NCBI GenBank assembly: GCA_046328115.1
Contig: JAXLXE010000004.1
Coordinates: 310,001-374,000, forward strand
DNA: 64,000 bases
Source: JAXLXE01 sp046328115
GTDB taxonomy: Bacteria; Chloroflexota; UBA6077; JACCZL01
Reading direction: 5' to 3'
In this document: positions 35,738-44,211 of the stretch, in pieces
Layout: the number at the start of each line of letters is the position of its first letter
How positions within the stretch are numbered: the first letter of the stretch is position 1
Program-made: the position numbers and the translations under genes
The notes under the pieces: generated by a model
What the model saw: the letters and a program-made list of their open reading frames with translations, nothing else
Database searches by the model: none
What the model was told of the DNA's origin: nothing

Positions 35738-36415
35738 CTACCTGATCTGCACGTCGAGCAGGCCAGTGGCGACCTGGCGGTCCTCCTGCCGATCGGCCTG
35801 ACGATCCTGCTGGCGGTCCTCCTGCCGATCGGCCTGACGATCCTGCTGGCGGTCCTCCTGCCGATCGGCCTGACGATCCTGCTGGCGATCCTCTTGCCGG
35901 TCAGCCTGGCGATCCTGCTGGCGGTCCTCCTGCCGATCGGCCTGGCGATCCTCTTGCCGGTCAGCCTGACGATCCTCCTGGCGAGTGTCGTTGCGGCCAG
36001 TCGCGTCGTCGTTCGATCCGCGGCCACTTGAGCCATGGTCGCTATCGCCCTGATCGTGGCCGCTGTTTGAGCCTGAATCAGCGCTGCCATGGCCGCTGTT
36101 CTCGTGGCTGCCCCCACCGTCGTTCCCGCCGCCAGACGAGTCATGACCACCACTGTTACCGCTGTCGCTTCCCCCGCCGCCCCCACCATCGTTGCCACCA
36201 CCCCCACCACCGCCGCCGTGACCACCATCGCTCTGGATTACCGCGGCACCGGCGGCGCCCATCCCGGCGGCATCAGCCGGCGTCCAGATGGCGCTCGCCG
36301 CGGACAACGCGCCAACCATTGCGAGCACCACCATGCGCCACAGCATCCCGCCGCGTCGGCGGCTCAGCCTGGCCCCAATGCCACAGGTCTCCGACCAAGC
36401 ACTTTTCAACCGCAT
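35738..36415 (-). CDS. Secreted low-complexity protein with Arg-Gln-Asp/Glu repeats
   Basis: This predicted 225-residue protein has an N-terminal signal-like helix (MLWRMVVLAMVGALSAASA), a Gly/Ser/Asn/His-rich region of about 90 residues, then a block of DRQED/DRQAD repeats ending in VATGLLDVQIR. The ATG at 36415 is preceded by GGGAGGTGA about 8 nt away, which makes this start and this frame convincing. The repeat is close to charge-balanced (Arg against Asp/Glu) and should be disordered or form a single charged helix. Related RQ-rich secreted proteins are known only as hypothetical. A role in matrix or surface binding is a guess. Confidence 0.7.
   Translation of the reverse strand: MRLKSAWSETCGIGARLSRRRGGMLWRMVVLAMVGALSAASAIWTPADAAGMGAAGAAVIQSDGGHGGGGGGGGNDGGGGGGSDSGNSGGHDSSGGGNDGGGSHENSGHGSADSGSNSGHDQGDSDHGSSGRGSNDDATGRNDTRQEDRQADRQEDRQADRQEDRQQDRQADRQEDRQQDRQADRQEDRQQDRQADRQEDRQQDRQADRQEDRQVATGLLDVQIR
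35775..35985. repeat. Tandem 36-nt repeats in the RQ-rich gene
   Basis: The unit encodes DRQADRQEDRQQ. Three neighbouring copies are near-identical at about 35779-35890, and the outer copies are more divergent. Shorter 12-nt sub-units (DRQx) are visible inside. Copy number is likely to vary by slippage or recombination. Confidence 0.8.
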
Positions 36416-36600
36416 ATCGCCCGTCACCTCCCATCGACCGTCATCACAGTCTGTCGAAGGGCCTGCATCGAGGACATCGTGCATCGGTCGGCCCACACGC
36501 CAGACTTCAGGCGGATCCGTCACCAGACCAAGGTCTGAGAGCACATCCCGCGGCGCACGTCCATCGCGGGACTCGGCACGGCTGCGAGTGGACTAGCGGG

Positions 36601-37878
36601 TCACCTCGCCCCCGTCGCCGCGGCCACGGAGGCCGCTGCGGAGGCCCCCGGCTGGTGCACGTGACGGAGGACCCGCAACGCGTAGATTTCGGTGACAACA
36701 GCAAGCGCCGCTCGCACGCCCAGCATCGCTGGAAAACCAAAGGCGCCCAGCAGCAGTCCAGCGAGCAGCGGTCCAATCACCTCGCCGACGGAATACGACG
36801 AATCCACAAAACTCATCAGCCGCGTACGGTGCGAGGGCGACGATTCCGAGATCTCGGCCAGCATGGCCCCCCAGGTGGGACGGAAGGCCGCCTTGCCAGA
36901 ATCGTCCACGACCCGCGCCAGGGTAAACCCCTCAAAGCTGGGAAAGGCCAGGTACAGGAGCGAGGCGGCGCAGTTGGCGGCGCTCCTGCTCATCAACCCC
37001 ACCCCGCGGCCGATATTGTCTGAGATCCACCCAAATAGCGGTCCCGCCACCAGGATGGCAACGCTGGACGCGCTCGCGGCGAGCCCGGCCTGCGCCTCCG
37101 TCAAATGCGCGTACTGGGTAGCCAGCACTGGATACAGCCCCACCATCATCTCCGCGCTCGTGGCAACCATCAGACCAAAGCCAAAGTAGCCAACCACACC
37201 CCGGTACAGAGGGGCCGGGCTGACCGCCGGTGCACTCCGCATCGTGGCGGGTACGGGGATAGGCAACCCCGACGGGCGCTCGCGCACGTATCGAATCACC
37301 GTCACCAGCGCGACGCACGATGTGCCAAACGCCACCAGGAACACACCGCGGTACCCTTGATCGAGCACGATGATGAGGCCGGCCGCGGCAAACCCCAATG
37401 AGCGACCCAGGTCCCGGGCGGTCGAATACCACGCAAAGGAAGATGCCATGGTCTTGCGGTCGCCGTGGTCGGCGATGAGGGCTGTGGCCGCGGGTTCGCG
37501 CGCGGCGCTCATCATCCCATGCAGGATCCGGATGGCGTACAGGTGCCAGGGCTCGCTCGCGAACACAAACAGCAGCCCAAGGAAGCACCGAAGGGCCACG
37601 GCAAAGACGAGCGTGCGCTTGCGTCCAAAGCGGTCGGCGGCCCACCCCATGAGCGGCTTCACCAGGATCACGGTCACCGTCCGCAACGCATACAGCAGGC
37701 CGATCTCCGCGACGCCCATACCAAGTGAGAGCGCGAACAGGGGCAAGGCAAACCCCACCATGCTGAACCCGAGTCGGGTGACAAACCCCTCCGCGGTGAC
37801 GGCAAGGAGCGTAGGCTGCGAACGAGCCGTGGACAGCGCGGAGCGAAGGATCGCGAGGCGCTGGCGTAGCTTGTTCAC
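36601..37878 (-). CDS. MFS transporter
   Basis: This 425-residue major-facilitator protein has 12 likely helices and the loop 2-3 motif GWAADRFGRKR (about residue 78), repeated weakly in the second half (GWISDNIGRGVG). The GTG start overlaps the stop of the upstream receiver gene by 4 nt, making it the last gene of the ten-gene operon. It resembles drug or metabolite exporters, so it may export the product of the upstream ATP-grasp enzymes. Substrate and direction are inferred, not shown. Confidence 0.88.
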   Translation of the reverse strand: MNKLRQRLAILRSALSTARSQPTLLAVTAEGFVTRLGFSMVGFALPLFALSLGMGVAEIGLLYALRTVTVILVKPLMGWAADRFGRKRTLVFAVALRCFLGLLFVFASEPWHLYAIRILHGMMSAAREPAATALIADHGDRKTMASSFAWYSTARDLGRSLGFAAAGLIIVLDQGYRGVFLVAFGTSCVALVTVIRYVRERPSGLPIPVPATMRSAPAVSPAPLYRGVVGYFGFGLMVATSAEMMVGLYPVLATQYAHLTEAQAGLAASASSVAILVAGPLFGWISDNIGRGVGLMSRSAANCAASLLYLAFPSFEGFTLARVVDDSGKAAFRPTWGAMLAEISESSPSHRTRLMSFVDSSYSVGEVIGPLLAGLLLGAFGFPAMLGVRAALAVVTEIYALRVLRHVHQPGASAAASVAAATGAR

Positions 37879-38264
37879 CGTTGACGCGCTTCCAATGCTC
37901 GCTCAACCACCTCCATCAACCGACGGCGGCGGAACGGCTTGGTCACATACCCATCCGCCAACGTCCCCGGCGGACGCGTCTCCACCACACTGATGAAGAT
38001 GACTGGAATGTGGCTCGTTCCCCGTTCGGCGCGGAGCATGCGGAACAGTGACCAGCCGTCCACCGGCTCCATGAGCACGTCCAGGGTGATCAGGTCCACA
38101 CCACCGGACCGGGCCATGGCCATGCCCGCCGTGCCGTCTGCGGCGACCAGCACCCTGAACCCAGATCCTTCCAGATGCCCTCGCAACACCTCGGCCGTGG
38201 GCGCGTGATCCTCCACCACCAGAACGGTCCTGTTGGCTTCCAGCACCGGGACCAGGTCACTCAT
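37875..38264 (-). CDS. Single-domain response regulator
   Basis: This 129-residue CheY-like receiver has no output domain. The acidic pair is in VVEDH (residues 17-18), the phospho-acceptor is D62 (ITLDVLMEPVDG) and the conserved Lys lies in VTKPF. It overlaps the preceding receiver gene (ATGA) and the MFS gene (GTGA). The sensor kinase two genes upstream is the obvious phosphate donor. With no DNA-binding part it must act by protein contact or as a phosphate sink. Confidence 0.9.
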   Translation of the reverse strand: MSDLVPVLEANRTVLVVEDHAPTAEVLRGHLEGSGFRVLVAADGTAGMAMARSGGVDLITLDVLMEPVDGWSLFRMLRAERGTSHIPVIFISVVETRPPGTLADGYVTKPFRRRRLMEVVERALEARQR

Positions 38265-38680
38265 CCGTCCAGCACCGTCTGGATCTCAGCCAGCAACTGC
38301 CGCGGACTGAATGGCTTGGTCACGTACGCGTCGGCGCCGGCCGCCACCCCACGCTCACGATCGCGTCGCTGAGCGCGCGCCGTGAGCATCACCACCTTTA
38401 CCCCAGAGGTCCGCGGCTCACTCTTGAGCACCTTGCAAACGGTGTAGCCATCCACACCCGGGAGTCCAACATCCAGGAGGATCACGTGCGGATGCTCCAG
38501 GCGCGTGACGTGCAGAGCCTCATCTCCGGTGGCGGCAGTCAGCACCCGGTATGGTCCATCAGCCAGGGTTGCCTCGATGAGCTGTCGAACCATCGCCTCA
38601 TCGTCCGCGATTAAGATCAGCCGATGTTCAGGCTCACCTGGCGCGGGTACAGCCGGTTCACCAACAGATCGTTCAAACAA
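38261..38680 (-). CDS. Single-domain response regulator
   Basis: This receiver of about 139 residues has the acidic pair in IADDEAM, the phospho-acceptor Asp in VILLDVGLPGVDGY (about residue 70) and Lys in VTKPFSPRQLLAEI. The TTG at 38680 is preferred because it overlaps the kinase stop by 8 nt, like other junctions in this operon. A longer frame to 38782 lies inside the kinase gene. No output domain is present. Together with the next gene it makes two receivers for one kinase. Confidence 0.85.
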   Translation of the reverse strand: MFERSVGEPAVPAPGEPEHRLILIADDEAMVRQLIEATLADGPYRVLTAATGDEALHVTRLEHPHVILLDVGLPGVDGYTVCKVLKSEPRTSGVKVVMLTARAQRRDRERGVAAGADAYVTKPFSPRQLLAEIQTVLDG

Positions 38681-40124
38681 GGACCGCCCCGCTTTCAACG
38701 GGCACCGGGCTAGCGGCTGGTAGCTCCACGAAGAACGTGCTGCCGCGGCCAAGCCCCCGGCTCTCTGCCCAGATCCGCCCACCTTGAAGCTCTACCAGGT
38801 GCCGCGTGATGTAGAGACCAAGACCGGTGCCCTGAATGTCCTGCCGCGATTGGTCGCGCACGCGGTGAAACCGCTCAAAGATCCGCTGTAGCTCCCCCGC
38901 CGGCAGCCCCAACCCATGGTCAGCCACGCTCAGACGTACGCGGCTCCCGACGAGCTCGGCGGCCACCGTGATCTCTCCGCGATTGGCCGAATACTTGATG
39001 GCGTTGGACACCAGATTCGTCAGGATCTGCACCAGCTTATCGGGATCGGCCATCACCGGCGGCAGCCACTTACCTGGCCGCCACACCAGGCGATCTGAAC
39101 GCTCACACGCACCGAACGTTGCGAGGGCATCCTCCACGGCGGATTGCAGGCTGGTTGGCTGAAGAAACAGGTCCAGCCTCCCTTCCTCAATCCGCGTAAC
39201 GTCCAGCAGGTCCTCTACCAGCTTGGCAAGCCGCTCAGTTCCGGAGTGCAGGGTGGCTGTCCACTCCTGCCGCTTCGCCTCCGGCACGTCGCGGGTCATC
39301 AGAAGTTCAGAAAACCCCACCAGCGCAGTCAGTGGCGTCCGCAGCTCATGCGATACCACGCTCACGAATTCCGTCTGCAGCCGGTCAATCTCACGGCGCG
39401 CTTCGATCTTCCCCAGTTCCTCGTTCTGCGCCCGCAAACGGACTGAAGCTCTGCGGACCACGCCAAACAACGCGAGATAGAGCAGCGCCAGCGCAGTGGC
39501 CAGACTCACCCAGAGAAATCGCTGCATCGCCGCGATCCTAGGCTCCACCACCGCGAGATCGTGATAGAGCTCATACGCGCCAACCACGCGGTCGCCACCG
39601 ACGCGTGCTGGCAGGTAGATCTCCATGAGGCGCTGGCCCCCCGCCTGCTCGTCACGATTCTCTTCTTTGGAGAGATCGCTGATGCTGGTACCGAGGCGCC
39701 CTTGGAGCGCGTCGTCCAGCCCCTCCTCGATGTTGTACTGCTGCCCAACGGCACCAGCATCGGTCGCGTACACCACGAGTCCCGCGGCGCCCCAGATCTT
39801 GATTCGGACGATGTGGTTGTGCAGGATGTTCTCGCGAACGCGGCGGTCGATCTCCGCGAAGCGCATGGGATCGGGCGGCCCATCAAAATCGTCGGCGCGC
39901 AGAAACCCCTCGAGCTGGAGCTTCACAAGATCTGCCGCGCTCTCCGCCTCCTGCCACAGCGCGGATCGCTCGAGCTCTCGCGCCACCGCCCAACCCAGCA
40001 GCAGGCCGATGAGACCGGTCAGCGAGACGCCGATCAGCGTGAACCGGGTGAGCAGGCTGGCTCGGGCCCACGTCCTGCGGAGGAGGAGCGGAAGACCCGT
40101 CCGCGGAACCGCGGCGCTACCCAT
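38673..40124 (-). CDS. Membrane sensor histidine kinase
   Basis: This 483-residue kinase has two helices (about 24-47 and 203-222) enclosing an extracytoplasmic sensor of about 155 residues. The sensor resembles the PhoQ/DcuS/CitA-type or dCache folds only loosely. DHp and ATPase domains follow: H-box VVSHELRTPLTALVGF (His near 258), N-box NLVSNAIKYS, G1 ADHGLGLP and G2 GTGLGLYITRHLV. It overlaps the small upstream DHp-like gene by 8 nt and is followed by two receivers. The signal is unknown but may be related to the product made by the enzymes of the operon. Confidence 0.93.
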   Translation of the reverse strand: MGSAAVPRTGLPLLLRRTWARASLLTRFTLIGVSLTGLIGLLLGWAVARELERSALWQEAESAADLVKLQLEGFLRADDFDGPPDPMRFAEIDRRVRENILHNHIVRIKIWGAAGLVVYATDAGAVGQQYNIEEGLDDALQGRLGTSISDLSKEENRDEQAGGQRLMEIYLPARVGGDRVVGAYELYHDLAVVEPRIAAMQRFLWVSLATALALLYLALFGVVRRASVRLRAQNEELGKIEARREIDRLQTEFVSVVSHELRTPLTALVGFSELLMTRDVPEAKRQEWTATLHSGTERLAKLVEDLLDVTRIEEGRLDLFLQPTSLQSAVEDALATFGACERSDRLVWRPGKWLPPVMADPDKLVQILTNLVSNAIKYSANRGEITVAAELVGSRVRLSVADHGLGLPAGELQRIFERFHRVRDQSRQDIQGTGLGLYITRHLVELQGGRIWAESRGLGRGSTFFVELPAASPVPVESGAVLV

Positions 40125-40416
40125 AGCGGCGCGCCAGCAGGTTCACGGCCTGCTCGATCTGCTCTATCACCACGCCGGCGCTGCGCTCGCGTTGCGCGTC
40201 TGGCACGTTCTCGCGGCTCAGCACCAGCTCAACTTCTCCCCGAATCACCGTGAGGGGCCGGCGTACATCGTGATCGAGATCGTCCAGAGCCCGCTCGAAC
40301 CGGCGACCATTCCACCGAGTAGTCACCACCGCCACAGCCGCGCTGAGCAGGCCACCAGCGACTCCGCCGAGGATCAGACCAGCAATCGCGTCACGTCGGA
40401 GTCCGGACTTCGTCAC
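40117..40416 (-). CDS. Small membrane protein with a DHp-like helix only
   Basis: This 99-residue protein has one membrane helix (about 11-31) followed by a segment like a kinase dimerisation and phosphotransfer domain: DLDHDVRRPLTVIRGEVELVL with His at residue 49. The H-box of kinases normally reads SHELRTPL, so SHE is replaced by DHD. No ATPase domain follows. The GTG start overlaps the upstream ATP-grasp stop (GTGA) and its stop overlaps the kinase ATG, so it is certainly part of the operon. It could be a phosphotransfer or kinase-docking protein, or a decayed kinase. Confidence 0.75.
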   Translation of the reverse strand: MTKSGLRRDAIAGLILGGVAGGLLSAAVAVVTTRWNGRRFERALDDLDHDVRRPLTVIRGEVELVLSRENVPDAQRERSAGVVIEQIEQAVNLLARRYG

Positions 40417-41264
40417 ACGTGCTCCCTCAGCGCATTGCGAACTTCGGCAAGGAGCGCATCGACCGCCGCTGGGAAGCCTCGAAATCCAGGGAAAGGGTTG
40501 ACGTCGACAACGGTCAGCCGCGACTGATCCCGCCGCAGATCCACCCCGTAGCAGGTCAGCCCAAGGACACGGCCGATCCGCAGGACCAGCTCCGTGGTCT
40601 CCTCGTCCAGTGCGCACGCCGCGATCTCGTCGCGGGCGTAGCTGTCTGGGGCAAACGCCTTGTGCCCGGCGAAGCAGCGACGGTCCGCCACGTACACCTT
40701 CAGATCTGGCTCAGTCCCGCCAATCCGCTGCTGAACCAGATGTGTCCCATCAGTCACCACAAATCCCCGCGTCGCCACGTCCTCGCCGAGGGTGGACGGC
40801 ACGCCGTCATGCACGCGCACCCCCAGTCCGTGCACCCCACGTGTCGGCTTAGTCACCCACCCGCCGCCCGCGGGAACGGATGCCTGGAGAGCAACGGGTG
40901 CCTGGGTGAGATACGTGATCGGTACCGGTATCCCCGCGGCAGCAAGGGCTCCCACCACGGCCGCCTTGTCATGCGCACGCAGGGTTGGCCCCGCGGCATT
41001 CAAGCAGCGTGCGCCACGTCGCTCCGCCGCGGCTGCCAGCGCCAGGCCCAGCGTCGTGGCCGTCTTGAGCAGGATCAGGTCCGGCGGAGTGCTGGCACAC
41101 GACTCACCCAGGTCAGTCGGCTCGAGCTCCGGCGCGAACACCCGCACGTGCGCCCCACCGTCGCGAAGCCGACCCAGGAGAAGCTGCATGGTCGGGTTGA
41201 CCGCCGGCCGGCCGTCTCGCGGCTCCACCCACAGGTCGATCCGGCAGCCGGCTCGAGCGCTCAT
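40413..41264 (-). CDS. ATP-grasp enzyme C
   Basis: This 283-residue ATP-grasp protein has an N-terminal domain, a central nucleotide-binding part (GGWVTKPTRGVHGLGVRVHDG, about 135-155) and the C-terminal metal-binding motif VVDVNPFPGFRGFP near residue 253. The family couples ATP hydrolysis to bond formation between a carboxylate and an amine or thiol, or phosphorylates polyols (ITPK). The FPGF motif and DLKVYVADRRCFAGHK differ from classical RimK. The ATG at 41264 overlaps the dehydrogenase stop (ATGA). Substrates are unknown. Confidence 0.82.
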   Translation of the reverse strand: MSARAGCRIDLWVEPRDGRPAVNPTMQLLLGRLRDGGAHVRVFAPELEPTDLGESCASTPPDLILLKTATTLGLALAAAAERRGARCLNAAGPTLRAHDKAAVVGALAAAGIPVPITYLTQAPVALQASVPAGGGWVTKPTRGVHGLGVRVHDGVPSTLGEDVATRGFVVTDGTHLVQQRIGGTEPDLKVYVADRRCFAGHKAFAPDSYARDEIAACALDEETTELVLRIGRVLGLTCYGVDLRRDQSRLTVVDVNPFPGFRGFPAAVDALLAEVRNALREHV

Positions 41265-42448
41265 GGGGTCGCGAGCGCCCGAGCGCGCTGGCGGTAGCAT
41301 TCGGCGATCAGGCGCGTCAGCTCCTCCGATGGATCGAGCGTGCTCACCGTCGCCAGTACCTCCTCTGGCTCCAGGTGGGTGAGCTCACGTTGGAGATCCA
41401 TGGCCTGCGGATCGCTGGGCACGGCAAAGCTCAGCGCGGCCGCCGCCGATCGGCTAATGGCGAGGGGTTGGAATCCAGCCGCCAGCGCGGCGATGGCCGG
41501 CCCGATGAACCTGTCGCCGGCCGCGAGCTTCCGCCTGGGTTCGCGACCAACCCGCGCTACCGGGTCAGAGAGCGCCTCCGCGGTGTACTTCGAGAGCACC
41601 CACTCCACGCTGCGCTCCGCCAGAGGGGACCGGTCGGGCGCCTGGGGAAACGCGCTGTTGAACGCTGCAAAACACTCTTCCACCGTCGCGCGCACCGCGT
41701 CCGCCACGTCGCGATCCGCCATGCTCTCCGCGATAGTCTGGTGACCCGCACGCCAGCCCAGGTACGCGGCGGCAGCGTGGCCGGCATTGAACACCCACAG
41801 CTTCTCGACCATGTAGCGCTCAAACGGACGAACCGGCGAGAGTCCCTTGATGGATCCATCAAGCGGCGGCGCGCCGTCGATCAAGGCGGCGGCATCGACG
41901 TAGCATTCGGCCGTTTCATCCGCCTCATATACCAGCCCGGCCTCACCGGCCGAACGGCGAGCGACCGATCTCCACGCGGCTGCCCCGGCGATCCCCAGCC
42001 TGCTGCCCACTTCCACGGCCAGGCCGGGTTCACTGTCAAACATACCCGCCGCCAGCAGTTCAGCCGATCGACGGTGGTTCTCGAACGCAATCACGTTCAC
42101 AGGGACGGTTCTCGCATCCAGGCGCTGCCGAACGAGCGGACCGAGCCGCCTGCCTACTTCGCCAAGACCGCCTGGCCCCACTGCCGTAGCAAAGAGCTGC
42201 GCGCGCGCAGCGGCGCGGCGTAGCTCCGGGTCGTCCAGCGGGAAAGCCCAGATACCACCGATCCACTGGTCGTGACTCGATGGTCCAAGCGTCCGCAGCC
42301 ACAGTCCACCGTACGCGTTCAGCGCATTCGCCACGGTCGCATCTCGGCATCCGAGCACCACGTCCCAACCAGCGGCCCGCAACAGCGGCGCAATGAATCC
42401 GCCCGCGAGGCGCCCGGCCCCAATCAGGACACAGAGCGAAGCGGTCAC
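41261..42448 (-). CDS. Mannitol-1-phosphate 5-dehydrogenase-like oxidoreductase
   Basis: This 395-residue protein resembles the polyol-specific long-chain dehydrogenases, which interconvert sugar phosphates and polyol phosphates with NAD. The dinucleotide motif GAGRLAGGF is at residues 10-18, the ENHRRSA segment at 123-129, and the catalytic Lys/Asn/His set is retained at K216, N221 and H224 (KLWVFNAGHAAAAYLG). RVGREPRRKLAAGDRFIGPA is also typical. It sits between ATP-grasp genes with GTGA and ATGA overlaps. There is no mannitol PTS nearby, so the substrate is probably different and linked to the ATP-grasp enzymes. Confidence 0.8.
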   Translation of the reverse strand: MTASLCVLIGAGRLAGGFIAPLLRAAGWDVVLGCRDATVANALNAYGGLWLRTLGPSSHDQWIGGIWAFPLDDPELRRAAARAQLFATAVGPGGLGEVGRRLGPLVRQRLDARTVPVNVIAFENHRRSAELLAAGMFDSEPGLAVEVGSRLGIAGAAAWRSVARRSAGEAGLVYEADETAECYVDAAALIDGAPPLDGSIKGLSPVRPFERYMVEKLWVFNAGHAAAAYLGWRAGHQTIAESMADRDVADAVRATVEECFAAFNSAFPQAPDRSPLAERSVEWVLSKYTAEALSDPVARVGREPRRKLAAGDRFIGPAIAALAAGFQPLAISRSAAAALSFAVPSDPQAMDLQRELTHLEPEEVLATVSTLDPSEELTRLIAECYRQRARALATP

Positions 42449-43284
42449 GCGCGCACACCCACGGCCGACCGCTCAATCGCTACACAGATCGCAACCGCGG
42501 CACCTGACGCGCCCTTGTAGCCGGGAAACGCGTTCACATCCACCAGCACCCATCCGTCCGTCCCGCGAACGAAGTCGCAACCAAAGCAGGTCAGGCCGAG
42601 CAGGCGCCCCACCTCGCGCACCGTGCACGCCACCCCAGCCGGTACCTCGACAGGCTGCCCCAGCTTCTCCTCGAGGGTGTTCGCGGGAAACGGCCTCGCG
42701 ACCGCTGCCAACCAGTCACCGGCCGCGAACACCTTCAGGTCTTCACCGCTGTGCGGGACGTGGTCCATCAGCAGGTATGGAGCCTCTGGCAAGCTCGGCA
42801 GGAGCTCCAACAGCTCGCCCGGCTCCGCGCGCCACAGGCCAACGCCACGCGACCCGCGAGCTGCCTTCACAATCATTGAGCAGCGCGCGAGACCAGCGAG
42901 CTTTGCAGTCTCTTCTGGCCGCGCCAGTGGGAGCCAGGCGGCGTGTCCCGTGGCAATGGGGAGACCCGCCTGCTGGAGAATCGCGGAGACTGAGATTTTG
43001 TCCTGAGCCAGGCGAGTCGCCTCACAGGCATTGATGACTCGCGCCCCCCAAGCCTCCGCCACTGCTGCGAGGTGCAGCGCCGCGGCAGAGCCGGACTTGA
43101 GAACCACCATGTCAAAGCCGGGGTCGCGATCAACACGGTGCAGCCCACACTCCGCGTGAACCAGCTCCACCCGCCCCCCGGCATCCCGCAGCATGGGCAC
43201 CAGCTCATCCGCGAGGGCGCCCTGGTAGCCCGCTGGATGTGGCCGATCCAGAAAAGCAATCCTGAGACCGCGCAGACCCGCCAC
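42445..43284 (-). CDS. ATP-grasp enzyme B
   Basis: This 279-residue ATP-grasp protein is a paralogue of enzymes A and C. Landmarks are the hinge segment ATRLAQDKISVSAILQQAGLP, the ATP loop IVKAARGSRGVGLWR, EDLKVFAAGDWLAAVARPF and the metal motif LVDVNAFPGYKGASG near residue 247. The start is GTG and overlaps the preceding stop by 1 nt. The stop overlaps the dehydrogenase start (GTGA). Three paralogues in one operon suggest successive ligation or phosphorylation steps on one scaffold, or formation of a heteromer. The reaction is unknown. Confidence 0.82.
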   Translation of the reverse strand: MAGLRGLRIAFLDRPHPAGYQGALADELVPMLRDAGGRVELVHAECGLHRVDRDPGFDMVVLKSGSAAALHLAAVAEAWGARVINACEATRLAQDKISVSAILQQAGLPIATGHAAWLPLARPEETAKLAGLARCSMIVKAARGSRGVGLWRAEPGELLELLPSLPEAPYLLMDHVPHSGEDLKVFAAGDWLAAVARPFPANTLEEKLGQPVEVPAGVACTVREVGRLLGLTCFGCDFVRGTDGWVLVDVNAFPGYKGASGAAVAICVAIERSAVGVRA

Positions 43285-44198
43285 TAGACAGACTCACGCA
43301 CGATCGCGAGCATCCTCGAGCGCCCAGCGCTGCGAGCCACCGCGTGGATGCGCGTGAGCGCCAAAACGTGCTTGGCAATGGCCTCCCCGGCTTCCGGCAC
43401 CGCCGAATACGTGGGGAAGTCGTTCACCTCGATCACAAACGGCCCGCGCGGAGTCATGGCCACGTCCACGCCCCAGAGCTCCAATCCGCACGCCCGACCG
43501 CACGTCAGCGCGATGTCGCGCAGCTCCGAGTTGATAGGCACCAGCTCCGCGGCCTCCACGGTCGATACCGTCGCGGGGCCCGGGCCATCAAAGCTCACGG
43601 GCGACCGCTTGCGAACCGCCCAGACCTGTGATCCGACGCCGTACAGCTTGAGGTCCCAGCCGTCGGTCTCCAGGAGTTCCTGGGCCAGGTACAGGGATCG
43701 GCGAGACTCCAGCGGTGCCAGGAGGTCAACATCCGCCGGTCGCTCCAACAGCGCGAGACCACGTGAACCGTCGCCATCGAACGGCTTGACCACAAGTGGG
43801 AACTGGGCTGGATCGACCTGACGAAACACGGCGGGGTCCGTGGCAAACCAGGTTCTAGGAAGCGGAAGCCCGTGGTTCAGGAGCACCGCCTGCATCGCTA
43901 CCTTGTTGCGGACAAGCTCAATTGCCCGCGGTTCGTTCACCGTGAGCACGCCGAGCGCCGAGGCGGCAGCCAGCACGCCCAGCCCGGCCAGGTCACGTCC
44001 GCGGCTCAGCACCGCGTCCCAGGGCGGCGCTTCAACGGGCACGTCAAACAGTGCGTCACGTCCGGGAATCACCAGCGGCACGTTGCAACCGGCGGATTCG
44101 AGCGCCCGCCGACACTGGACCAGCGCGCGATTCTGCGCGTGCCGCGCTTCGACGACTATCGCTATTCGGGGTTGATCCGTGGCTGCTATGAGCGACAT
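43284..44198 (-). CDS. ATP-grasp enzyme A
   Basis: This 304-residue ATP-grasp protein is the first of three paralogues. It has VRNKVAMQAVLLNHGLPLPRT, the ATP loop LVVKPFDGDGSRGLALLE, WDLKLYGVGSQVWAVRKRS and the C-terminal metal motif FVIEVNDFPTYSAV (about residue 255). In the metal motif FPT replaces the FPG seen in B and C, so its substrate site may differ. The ATG at 44198 is 13 nt after the receiver stop; a longer frame to 44249 overlaps that gene. Carboxylate-amine ligase and polyol kinase remain possible. Confidence 0.82.
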   Translation of the reverse strand: MSLIAATDQPRIAIVVEARHAQNRALVQCRRALESAGCNVPLVIPGRDALFDVPVEAPPWDAVLSRGRDLAGLGVLAAASALGVLTVNEPRAIELVRNKVAMQAVLLNHGLPLPRTWFATDPAVFRQVDPAQFPLVVKPFDGDGSRGLALLERPADVDLLAPLESRRSLYLAQELLETDGWDLKLYGVGSQVWAVRKRSPVSFDGPGPATVSTVEAAELVPINSELRDIALTCGRACGLELWGVDVAMTPRGPFVIEVNDFPTYSAVPEAGEAIAKHVLALTRIHAVARSAGRSRMLAIVRESV

Positions 44199-44211
44199 GC
44201 GAGTGTCAAAA

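Noticed and set aside
35775..35985. Tandem repeats considered as a CRISPR array
   Set aside because: Units are contiguous with no unique spacers and encode in-frame amino-acid repeats.
35644..36228. Alternative frame of the RQ-repeat gene giving an Ile/Gly/Arg/Thr repeat protein
   Set aside because: No ribosome-binding site or signal peptide, and it runs into the end of the PiT gene; the frame starting at 36415 has both signals.
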